From Deltaproteobacteria bacterium (GTDB lineage: Bacteria; Myxococcota; Polyangia; Polyangiales; B10-G4): a stretch of DNA of 5,317 nucleotides. Location: contig JAFDCW010000380.1 of the NCBI GenBank assembly GCA_019312705.1, forward strand, positions 1 through 5,317, read 5' to 3'. The notes beneath the pieces were generated by a model that was not told where the DNA came from, ran no database searches, and worked only from the letters and a program-made list of their open reading frames with translations. The position numbers were made by a program, and so were the translations under genes. This document shows positions 1 through 5,108 of this stretch, in pieces; position 1 is the first letter of the stretch, and the number at the start of each line of letters is the position of its first letter.

Positions 1-2
1 AC

Positions 3-275
3 TACATGATGACCTACTCGCCCTACGATAACATCGAGGCCCAAGACTACCCGACCATGCTCGTCATCACCGGCCTCCACGACTCCCAGGTCCAGTACTG
101 GGAGCCCATGAAGTGGGTCGCCCGCCTGCGCGAGCTGAAGACCGACGACAACCGCCTGCTCTTTCACGTCAACATGGAAGCTGGCCACGGCGGAGCCTCG
201 GGTCGCTTCCGCCGCCACAAAGAGACGGCGCTGATCTACGCGTTCCTGTTGGATCTGGTGGGCGTGCGGCGGTGA
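3..275 (+). CDS. ptrB: Oligopeptidase B (S9 prolyl oligopeptidase family), C-terminal fragment
   Basis: This is the 3' end of a gene that begins outside the window; the frame is open to the left edge, so the Met codons at 6 and 9 are internal. Oligopeptidase B is a serine peptidase that cleaves short peptides after Arg or Lys. The visible ~90 residues match the end of the catalytic alpha/beta-hydrolase domain: SYSPYDN-like TYSPYDNI, then the [12 protein letters not shown] block carrying the catalytic Asp (codon 81-83), and the AGHGG block carrying the catalytic His (codon 186-188), followed by SGRFRR. I recall E. coli PtrB having nearly the same blocks ([27 protein letters not shown]). The catalytic Ser lies upstream of the window. 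The protein ends soon after the last core helix, as expected, so the visible part looks intact. It converges on the toxin gene. Confidence 0.93.
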   Translation, partial: YMMTYSPYDNIEAQDYPTMLVITGLHDSQVQYWEPMKWVARLRELKTDDNRLLFHVNMEAGHGGASGRFRRHKETALIYAFLLDLVGVRR

Positions 276-294
276 CAGGCCGCCTGTCATCGTC
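268..294. terminator. Long hairpin between convergent genes, overlapping the ptrB stop codon
   Basis: TGACAGGC (273-280) and GCCTGTCA (282-289) are a perfect 8-base inverted repeat around a single C at 281. The pairing can be extended outward to 268/294 with two G-U wobbles on the + strand RNA, giving a stem of up to about 12-13 pairs. The TGA stop of ptrB forms the first three bases of the perfect arm. The hairpin lies in the 28-base gap between ptrB and the end of the toxin gene. There is no T-tract on either side, so it is not a classical intrinsic terminator. It could still stop or stabilise the 3' ends of both convergent transcripts. Confidence 0.5.
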
Positions 295-303
295 CTACCC
301 AAC

Positions 304-612
304 TTACCCGAGGCGGTCTCGCCAGTAGCCGGGCCTGCGCTTGGCATGGGCCAGCGCGATGATCAGACGCTCCCCGCGCACCAGGCCGATGAGCAGCGAG
401 TAGGGGAAGCGTCGGATTCGGTACCACCTGAGGTCAAAGCGCGGGGGCGCCTGCGGCTCGACGCGGCTCGCTCCAGGTACGCGCTCGGTCAGCGCAAGTC
501 GTTCATTGACCGCGGCTGCGAGGTCGTCGCTGAGTGCGGGGTCGATTTCACGGTAGTACGCTACCGCCTCGACGAGCTCGCCGAGCGCCTCGGGATGATA
601 GCCGAGGCTCAT
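304..612 (-). CDS. RelE/ParE-family toxin of a type II toxin-antitoxin pair
   Basis: A 102-residue protein with the size and layout of the RelE/ParE superfamily. It has an N-terminal helix with EAVAYYRE (residues 15-22), a second long helix (about 25-45), a PRFDLRWYRIRRFPYSLLIGL strand region (about 57-77) and the typical C-terminal end ERLIIALAHAKRRPGYW (81-97). The AHAKRRPGYW end is characteristic of a large chromosomal subgroup. RelE-like members cleave mRNA in the ribosome, whereas ParE-like members poison gyrase; the sequence does not settle which applies here. The start ATG overlaps the antitoxin stop as ATGA (612-609), so translation is probably coupled, and no Shine-Dalgarno site precedes it. 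No frameshift or missing segment is seen, so it looks functional. Confidence 0.87.
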   Translation of the reverse strand: MSLGYHPEALGELVEAVAYYREIDPALSDDLAAAVNERLALTERVPGASRVEPQAPPRFDLRWYRIRRFPYSLLIGLVRGERLIIALAHAKRRPGYWRDRLG

Positions 613-842
613 TCGCCGCGAAGGGCTGCTTGGATGCGGGCTTGTGCCTCATCCCACGGAACGGGTTTGTCCTCGCCACGCTCGAGCCGCTCGAGGCGCC
701 CGATCGCTGCCTGATTCCAAGCCTCGCGAACATCGTCGTCGATGGGATCGACGCGATCGAGGAGCCTGTCGCTCAGCCACCGCTGGTCATCCTCGGGTAG
801 CGCGAGAACTTCGTCGAGGAGCTTCTTGGCCGCGTCACTCAC
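609..842 (-). CDS. Addiction-module antitoxin (PF09720-like)
   Basis: A 77-residue acidic protein directly upstream of, and overlapping, the toxin gene. It resembles the short addiction-module component family (PF09720/TIGR02574). Features are an N-terminal helix with ALPEDDQRWLSDRLLD (residues 14-29), a central VREAWNQAAIGRLERLERGE block (38-57) and a PWDEAQARIQAALRGE tail (62-77), the part expected to wrap the toxin. The protein should neutralise the RelE/ParE toxin by direct binding, and the complex commonly represses its own promoter. The start codon is GTG (842-840); there is no ATG or Shine-Dalgarno site nearby. A TAAGAT hexamer sits 7 bases upstream of the GTG, within a small inverted repeat. 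Antitoxin-first order and a 4-base overlap are the standard arrangement. Confidence 0.85.
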   Translation of the reverse strand: MSDAAKKLLDEVLALPEDDQRWLSDRLLDRVDPIDDDVREAWNQAAIGRLERLERGEDKPVPWDEAQARIQAALRGE

Positions 843-849
843 GATGGGG

Positions 850-869
850 ATCTTACGTCGCGAGAAGAT
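850..869 (-). promoter_or_regulatory. Possible operator/-10 region of the toxin-antitoxin pair
   Basis: ATCTT (850-854) and AAGAT (865-869) form an inverted repeat with a 10-base spacer that contains the palindrome TCGCGA (858-863). On the - strand ATCTTA reads TAAGAT (855-850), a plausible -10 hexamer ending 7 bases before the GTG of the antitoxin. Toxin-antitoxin complexes commonly bind such palindromes over their own promoter. No good -35 box is visible. The repeat is short and could be chance. Confidence 0.28.
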
Positions 870-929
870 GGGACGCCAGCCGGCCCAGACAGATCACGCC
901 CCGTGAACGAGCCCGCGACCGCTCGGCTC

Positions 930-947
930 CGGCGCCGGGGGGCGCCG
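930..947 (-). terminator. GC-only hairpin just after the small lipoprotein gene
   Basis: CGGCGCC (930-936) and GGCGCCG (941-947) pair perfectly around a 4-base loop. On the - strand it starts 3 bases after the TGA stop (953-951) of the lipoprotein gene. The position and stability suit a transcription end or 3' stabiliser. There is no T-tract downstream, so intrinsic termination is uncertain. Confidence 0.42.
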
Positions 948-950
948 ATG

Positions 951-1292
951 TCACTCGCAGATTCCCCAAGTGCTCGTTGGTACCGCGCAGCGCGCAACGC
1001 CGGCATCCCACGGATACCGGCTTCCGAGGTACTCGCCCCCATCCGCCGTTCGGTAGCACTCGTCGACGCCTTGCAGAATGATCGGAGCAGGCACGCAGCC
1101 GACGGTCGTGCGCGGTAGTTCGCGGCACATCGCCGCCCTATCCATCCGCTGCGCTTCGATGGGTCCACATCCCTCGGAGCATCCTCCGTCGACGATGGCG
1201 CAGTGCACCGAGCTGTCCTCTGACCCCGAGGGCCCGCTCGTGCAGGCGAGGAGGCACGTCAGGCTCAGGGCGGCGATTGTCCGCGTGAACAC
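951..1292 (-). CDS. Small Cys-rich lipoprotein of unknown function
   Basis: A 113-residue predicted lipoprotein. The GTG at 1292-1290 gives VFTRT, a hydrophobic stretch IAALSLT and the lipobox LLAC with lipidated Cys17 (Thr at +2), a textbook signal peptide II. The mature part holds eight more cysteines (31, 38, 42, 56, 66, 79, 102, 112), probably forming disulfides outside the cytoplasm. Recognisable blocks are DGGCSEGCGPIEAQRMD and RTTVGCVPA. Small envelope proteins with this Cys pattern occur in myxobacteria, but I know no function. The frame stays open upstream to 1565. That extension would bury the signal peptide and run antisense through the next gene, so I reject it. There is no Shine-Dalgarno site; TGCTACGAT lies 6 bases upstream of the start. 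The gene diverges from the P-domain lipoprotein gene. Confidence 0.72.
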   Translation of the reverse strand: MFTRTIAALSLTCLLACTSGPSGSEDSSVHCAIVDGGCSEGCGPIEAQRMDRAAMCRELPRTTVGCVPAPIILQGVDECYRTADGGEYLGSRYPWDAGVARCAVPTSTWGICE

Positions 1293-1298
1293 CTTCGA

Positions 1299-1307
1299 AT
1301 CGTAGCA
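1299..1307 (-). promoter_or_regulatory. Extended -10-like element 6 bases before the small lipoprotein start
   Basis: On the - strand TGCTACGAT reads as an extended -10 (TGn followed by TAnnnT; four of six bases match TATAAT). It ends 6 bases before the GTG start, which would place transcription initiation at or within a base or two of the start codon, giving a leaderless mRNA. No TTGACA-like box is seen 16-18 bases upstream. Nearly the same element stands at the same distance before the VWA lipoprotein gene. Confidence 0.4.
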
Positions 1308-1341
1308 CCCGAACTCGTCGGTGCCGGCTAGGCCAGTGGCC

Positions 1342-1404
1342 ACCGGGACCCTCGAAACCTGCAACGAATCTCGCATGGTTCTCGTGCCGGCATCTGGTCC
1401 CGGT
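1342..1404. repeat. 9-base inverted repeat in the divergent intergenic region
   Basis: ACCGGGACC (1342-1350) and GGTCCCGGT (1396-1404) are perfect reverse complements separated by 45 bases. A direct repeat GTGCCGGC (1321-1328 and 1384-1391) interleaves with them. They lie between the divergent starts at 1292 and 1423 and could be binding half-sites for a shared regulator. In DNA this GC-rich, repeats of this size are not rare, so the regulatory reading is weak. Confidence 0.25.
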
Positions 1405-1422
1405 TTTGCACTACCTGCCCCC

Positions 1423-2643
1423 ATGCGACTCCGTCTTCCCCTCCGGGCATTGCTCTTCGCCTCCGTCCTCGTGTCCCTCACCGGCTGCACCGCCGCCCTC
1501 GATGAGGGCGACAGTGACACCATCGACGGCAAGGCCGATGGCGCCACCGCGGCCCTCGAAGGCACCCGCGAGGGCTACGGCGTCCTGAGTCTTCTGAACG
1601 ACGGCGAGGGCACGGACTTCCTCTTCCTCGACATCGACGTCGCCCTCGACCGCCGAACCGCCGGGAACCTCATCGCTCACCGCGACGGCCCCGACGCGGT
1701 ATTCGGTACGCGCGACGACGACCTCTTCGACAGCATCGAGGAGGTGGACGCCGTCCGCTGGGTTGGCCCCGCGGCCCTCGAGGCCCTCACGGAGTTCGCC
1801 TACTACAATGACTACCTGCCCGCCGACGACGATGTGCTCGGCACCTTCGAGGGCATCGAGCTCACCTACGCCGAGGCCGACCGGGTCCTCGCCTTCGCGA
1901 ACACCGCCACCCAACAAGAACTGCGTGACGCGAGCGTGCCCTCCCGGTCGACCTCCTCGATCCTCGCCGGCCGTCCGGTCGCGACGGTTGCCCAGCTCAT
2001 CGAGCTCTACTGGGTCGGCCCGCGCACGCTGCACTACCTGTTCGAGGCCGTGGCGCTGCCCGTGGGCGGCGAGGCCTGCGAAACCACCGACGACTGCCCA
2101 GGATCTCTACGGTGCACCGGGCGCCCCGGCGGCATGGGCTACGGCAAGTGCCGGGATACGACGGACTACCCCGGCATCCAGGACGACTGCGACCTCGACA
2201 CGGACTGCCACGCGATGAACATCTGCATCGCCGAGACCGTCTACGGGCAGGGCTACTGTGCGTCGGGGTGGATGCGTGACAGCTTCACCGTTGGCGGCAT
2301 GAGCTCCATTCCGTCCATCGCCATGAGTCAGCCCACGGCCTCCCGGGTGACGGTCTTTGGCCAGGCGACCGTCCCCGAGGACATCATCGTCGACATCGAC
2401 ATCGAGCATACCGACCCGTCGAGCCTTTGGATCGGCCTCGACCCGCCCACCGGACAGGACCCCGTCGTGCTCTGGGACGGGGCCACCATGACCGGCCCCT
2501 TGCCAGCGCGTTACATCGACCGCGCCATCTACCGCGACGACGCCGTCAACGGCATCTACCGGCTGCTCATTCAGAACGTCGGCGGCCGTGGCACCGGTGT
2601 CGTCCGCGACTGGACGCTCACCGTCACGTCTCGCTGGGACTGA
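1423..2643 (+). CDS. Multi-domain lipoprotein: two HhH-like modules, two 4-Cys modules, C-terminal P domain
   Basis: A 406-residue protein. The ATG at 1423 gives MRLRLPLRAL, a hydrophobic run and the lipobox SLTGC with lipidated Cys22; the frame is open upstream to 1321, but that would displace the signal peptide. An acidic linker with DGKADG (35-40) follows. Two helix-hairpin-helix-like modules come next (about 73-126 and 147-211), each ending in WVGP (113-116, 197-200); the first contains HRDGPDAVFGTRDDDLFD. Two tandem Cys modules follow with spacing C-x5-C-x5-C-x11-C (219-243) and C-x5-C-x5-C-x10-C (256-279). The C-terminus (about 308-404) resembles the proprotein convertase P domain, with the IEHTDPSSLWIGLDPPTG strand, YRLLIQNV and GTGVVRDWTLTV. 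P domains usually follow a subtilase, but no protease domain is present here. It is probably a surface or periplasmic binding or structural protein; its function is unknown. Confidence 0.9.
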   Translation: MRLRLPLRALLFASVLVSLTGCTAALDEGDSDTIDGKADGATAALEGTREGYGVLSLLNDGEGTDFLFLDIDVALDRRTAGNLIAHRDGPDAVFGTRDDDLFDSIEEVDAVRWVGPAALEALTEFAYYNDYLPADDDVLGTFEGIELTYAEADRVLAFANTATQQELRDASVPSRSTSSILAGRPVATVAQLIELYWVGPRTLHYLFEAVALPVGGEACETTDDCPGSLRCTGRPGGMGYGKCRDTTDYPGIQDDCDLDTDCHAMNICIAETVYGQGYCASGWMRDSFTVGGMSSIPSIAMSQPTASRVTVFGQATVPEDIIVDIDIEHTDPSSLWIGLDPPTGQDPVVLWDGATMTGPLPARYIDRAIYRDDAVNGIYRLLIQNVGGRGTGVVRDWTLTVTSRWD

Positions 2644-2662
2644 TAGAGAAGCCCCGTAGGCG

Positions 2663-3838
2663 TCAGGGGTCGAGGCAGATCGGCCGAGCCGCAGCGGCGA
2701 CCTCTTCGAGGATGAGCCCGACGGCCGGGCTGAAGTCTTCTTGGCAGATCGAGAGGTTCAGCGAGCGGCCGCCGCCGTCCGTGATGCCCTCTCCGACCTG
2801 CACGATCCGCGTCGGGGGAAACGCGAAGCCGCGTCCGGGCACGTTGCAGGACGGGGCCAGGCGAGTTGGCAGGTCGGGGTCGACGCGCTCGGTCATCCGG
2901 GGGTCTCTGAGGATCGTCGTGGCGCTTTCTCCCGAGAGGTCCAGCGGGATTCCGACGATGGTGGCGAAGACCAGGCGGTCGGGTTGCTCACTGCGAAGCG
3001 CCAAGAGCCCATCGATGTAGCGCTCGACTGGATGCACCGCGCCGGGGTACGTGAAGCACCGCAGGTTGAGGTCTCCGGTGTAGATCGACGTGCTGGGGTT
3101 GAAGAGCTCGGGGTCGCGGGCCGAGCAGTCGTTCTCGTCGGTGACGACCAGGACGACGAGGATCGAGTCGTCTCGCAGAAAGCCGGAGTTTGCTCCGTCG
3201 CTATGACCGGAGGTGCCCATGGCGAAGCCGACCGGGGACCGAGAAGGAGTCACCGCCTTGAGCACGGCGTCGAGTTGCTGCTCGAAGCCGCATCCCCCGA
3301 TACCGGCTGTGGTCACGCAGGCCGCACGCGCGGCGAATTCCTCGACCGTCACCTCGTCGCGAGGGTCGAACTCCAGAAAGGTCGGGAACGACCCTGCGCA
3401 GTCTCGGTCGTCCGATCCGCTCCGGGTTCGCAATACGCCGTCGTCGCCGAAGTTCGGTTCATTACACGTGGGCACGCCGACGCCGCCGGTGCCCATGTCC
3501 GAGGTCACCACCCCGAGGTGCAGGCTGCCGACGGGTGCGAAGTCGACGTCTCCGTCGAGGTCCACGTCGCCAGAGATGATCCCCCGGATGAGGTTCGGCA
3601 GGGCCACGGCGAGGGAGGCCTGCTCTTCGTTCATCGAGTTCGAGTTGTCGACCATCAGAAGCAGGTCGACGGACTCCACCACGGAGGGACCGCCGTCCTC
3701 GTAGACGAGGTTCACGCATCCCGCATCGATTGGCACGGCCCCGTCTGTGCCCGGGTCGCTGGATGTACGGTGGGAGAGGAAACAGCCCGAAAGAGAGAGG
3801 CAGACCGAGGCCACGAGCGCCCACTTCCAAACAAGCAT
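2663..3838 (-). CDS. VWA-domain lipoprotein with MIDAS motif
   Basis: A 391-residue protein with signal peptide MLVWKWALVASVCL and lipobox LSGC (lipidated Cys19). A von Willebrand factor A domain begins with SVDLLLMVDNSNSMNEEQ; DNSNS (64-68) is the DxSxS metal-ion-dependent adhesion site. Other parts of the fold are LHLGVVTSDMG (107-116) and ILVVLVVTDENDCS (226-239), where Asp234 is the likely distal metal ligand. An acidic DVDLDGDVDF loop (91-100) is inserted near the start of the domain and resembles a calcium loop. About ten cysteines in the mature part suggest disulfides. The long mid-domain segment GGCGFEQQLDAVLKAVTPS (181-199) and the NLRCF and PSC blocks are typical of a large myxobacterial VWA lipoprotein group. 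It probably binds a protein partner in a metal-dependent way; the ligand is unknown. It ends 19 bases from the convergent P-domain gene and starts 34 bases after the FKBP gene. Confidence 0.9.
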   Translation of the reverse strand: MLVWKWALVASVCLSLSGCFLSHRTSSDPGTDGAVPIDAGCVNLVYEDGGPSVVESVDLLLMVDNSNSMNEEQASLAVALPNLIRGIISGDVDLDGDVDFAPVGSLHLGVVTSDMGTGGVGVPTCNEPNFGDDGVLRTRSGSDDRDCAGSFPTFLEFDPRDEVTVEEFAARAACVTTAGIGGCGFEQQLDAVLKAVTPSRSPVGFAMGTSGHSDGANSGFLRDDSILVVLVVTDENDCSARDPELFNPSTSIYTGDLNLRCFTYPGAVHPVERYIDGLLALRSEQPDRLVFATIVGIPLDLSGESATTILRDPRMTERVDPDLPTRLAPSCNVPGRGFAFPPTRIVQVGEGITDGGGRSLNLSICQEDFSPAVGLILEEVAAAARPICLDP

Positions 3839-3844
3839 GCCCGA

Positions 3845-3853
3845 AGTGTAGCA
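3845..3853 (-). promoter_or_regulatory. Extended -10-like element 6 bases before the VWA lipoprotein start
   Basis: On the - strand TGCTACACT fits an extended -10 (TGn + TAnAnT) and ends 6 bases before the ATG at 3838, in the 34-base gap after the FKBP gene. It shares TGCTAC--TTCG and spacing with the element before the small lipoprotein gene. If active, the VWA gene can be transcribed separately from the FKBP gene as a leaderless message. No -35 box is visible. Confidence 0.38.
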
Positions 3854-3872
3854 GCCGCGGCGATGAAGGACG

Positions 3873-4547
3873 TTACTCGACGTTCAGGAGTTCGACGTCG
3901 AAGAGCAGCATGCCGGCGGGACGGCCGGGGCGGCCCCGGTAGGCGAGGTACTCGGGGATGAAGAAGCGCCGAACCTCACCCTCGCTCATCAGCTGGAGGC
4001 CTTCGGTCCAGCCGGAGATGACCTGGTCGAGGCCGAAGCTGATCGACGTCTGGCGGTTGACGCTCGCATCGAAGACGCCGTCGCCCACGTTCCACCCGAG
4101 GTAGTGGACTTCGACCGTGTCGGTCCCCCCCGGCTTCGCGCTGCCGGCGCCGGGACGCACCACGCAGGTGCCGAGCCCGGACGCGGTGATGTGGATGCCC
4201 TCGGGCATCGCGTTGGCGGGGACCGGGGTCTCGGGGAACGAGTAGACGCCGGGCGTCTCGACCATCGGCTCGCCGGACGGGCAGGAGCCACCGGCGCGCC
4301 CGCGAAGCGAAGGGTCATCGGGACACGACCAGCCCGGGTCGGCGGAGACCGTCGCGCACGCGACGTCTACGGGCCCCCCGGACGGCGCCGCCTCTTCTTC
4401 GTCACCGTTCGCCTGGGCGCCGGGCTGTCCCGCCTCCGGGCCACGCCCCGGCGGTGACGAGCAGGCCGCTGCCATGATCATGGCCAAGGCAGCCAGGGCG
4501 GCGAGTGAAGAGAGCACGGTGTTTTTTGGGCTGGTCGTCTCGGGCAT
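3873..4547 (-). CDS. FKBP-type peptidyl-prolyl cis-trans isomerase, lipoprotein
   Basis: A 224-residue protein. An N-terminal signal peptide (residues 1-28, LSSLAALAALAMIMAAAC) ends in a lipobox-like AAAC with Cys29; the -3 residue is Ala rather than Leu, so lipidation is likely but not certain. A low-complexity Gly/Pro/Glu linker (30-60) and a Cys-containing segment (Cys64, 75, 89) lead to one FKBP domain (about 123-224). The rotamase pocket is preserved by comparison with FKBP12: Tyr149, Phe159-Asp160 in GVFDAS, Phe171, Val176-Ile177, Trp180 in ISGWTEGLQ, Tyr203 in LAYR and Phe216 in LLFDVELL. The 80s loop after LAYR is shorter than in FKBP12. It should catalyse prolyl isomerisation of exported proteins in the periplasm or at the outer membrane. 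It sits 57 bases after the Gre gene and 34 before the VWA gene on the same strand. Confidence 0.92.
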   Translation of the reverse strand: MPETTSPKNTVLSSLAALAALAMIMAAACSSPPGRGPEAGQPGAQANGDEEEAAPSGGPVDVACATVSADPGWSCPDDPSLRGRAGGSCPSGEPMVETPGVYSFPETPVPANAMPEGIHITASGLGTCVVRPGAGSAKPGGTDTVEVHYLGWNVGDGVFDASVNRQTSISFGLDQVISGWTEGLQLMSEGEVRRFFIPEYLAYRGRPGRPAGMLLFDVELLNVE

Positions 4548-4564
4548 GCCGCTTCGTACGCGGC

Positions 4565-4604
4565 CTCTCGGCGAGAGACAAGCCTGGCCCCGGTCCGGCC
4601 CGGG
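4565..4604 (-). other. Two small hairpins between the Gre-family and FKBP genes
   Basis: CCCGG (4589-4593) and CCGGG (4600-4604) form a 5-pair stem directly beside the Gre stop codon. CTCTC (4565-4569) and GAGAG (4573-4577) form a 5-pair stem with a GGC loop. On the - strand both lie in the 57-base gap before the FKBP start. Neither is followed by a T-tract. They could attenuate or process the message between the two genes, or be by-products of high GC. Confidence 0.28.
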
Positions 4605-5090
4605 TCAGCTGAGGGATTCGATGACGTATTCGCGTGATTTCCCGACAATGGTGAGCTTGAAGTCGTCCCCAACCTCCTTGCCCAGCAGCCCCCGGCCGAC
4701 CGGCGAGGCGATGGTGATGACTCGAATCGTGCGTCCGTCGACCTCGACGGTGTGGCCGCCGCCGGCCGGTACGAGGAAGAGATGCTCGATGCGGTCTCCG
4801 TCGATCTCGACCTCGACCAAAGCCGCCGGGCCGACCACCTCGTCTTCTCCGTAGTTCGGCAGGTCGAGGAAGCGCAGCCGAGTGATCAGCTCGTTCACCT
4901 CTTCGACGCGCTGGGCCTGGCCCCGGGCGAGGTACGACGCCTCGAGGGCCCGGGTATCCTTGGAGTTCTCCGGCCGCGCCTCGGCGTGGGTCGCCCCGCT
5001 GCGAGTCGTTTCTGCCGCCGAGAGCAACTCGGTGGCTTCAGCCTCGAGCCTGTTCAGAAGAGCATCCAGGATGAGGCGCTTGTCCGTCAC
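4605..5090 (-). CDS. GreA/GreB-family transcription elongation factor
   Basis: A 161-residue protein, the usual length for Gre factors. Residues 1-75 form an N-terminal helical coiled coil (LLNRLEAEATELLSAAETT, then LEASYLARGQAQRVEEVNELITRL). Residues 76-161 form the C-terminal FKBP-like domain, with the hallmark SPVGRGLLGKEVGDDF (129-144). Gre factors enter the RNA polymerase secondary channel and stimulate cleavage of backtracked RNA. The tip region reads ARPENSKDTRALEAS (38-52) rather than the GreA-type GDLKENAEY, so the acidic dyad Asp41/Glu44 of E. coli GreA is not obviously in place. I therefore name the family, not greA or greB. The start is a GTG (5090-5088), 18 bases after the stop of the upstream acidic protein, suggesting one operon; no Shine-Dalgarno site is seen. 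Confidence 0.87.
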   Translation of the reverse strand: MTDKRLILDALLNRLEAEATELLSAAETTRSGATHAEARPENSKDTRALEASYLARGQAQRVEEVNELITRLRFLDLPNYGEDEVVGPAALVEVEIDGDRIEHLFLVPAGGGHTVEVDGRTIRVITIASPVGRGLLGKEVGDDFKLTIVGKSREYVIESLS

Positions 5091-5108
5091 CGGGGAACCC
5101 GCTTGGAC

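Noticed and set aside
346..1081. Overlapping + strand open frames (346-714, 534-800, 644-1081) opposite the toxin-antitoxin genes
   Set aside because: Arg/Ser/Pro-rich shadow products with no family resemblance; the opposite strand carries a recognised toxin-antitoxin pair.
1321..1422. Upstream extension of the P-domain lipoprotein to a start at 1321
   Set aside because: The ATG at 1423 places the positive n-region, hydrophobic core and lipobox exactly at the N-terminus.
1293..1565. Upstream extension of the small lipoprotein gene to an ATG at 1565
   Set aside because: It would put 91 residues before a good signal peptide with lipobox and overlap the divergent gene antisense.
1411..2034. 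A 207-codon open frame on the - strand opposite the P-domain lipoprotein gene
   Set aside because: Its Val/Gly/Glu-rich product is a composition shadow of the real + strand gene.
2651..2669. CCCC/GGGG inverted repeat between the convergent P-domain and VWA genes as a terminator
   Set aside because: Only four pairs with a 10-base loop and no T-tract; expected by chance here.
2741..3961. A 406-codon open frame on the + strand opposite the VWA lipoprotein gene
   Set aside because: It is antisense to a well-recognised VWA lipoprotein, has no recognisable domain or signal, and is explained by the scarcity of stop codons in GC-rich DNA.
4104..4457. A 117-codon + strand open frame opposite the FKBP gene
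   Set aside because: Shadow of the FKBP reading frame; no signal or domain of its own.
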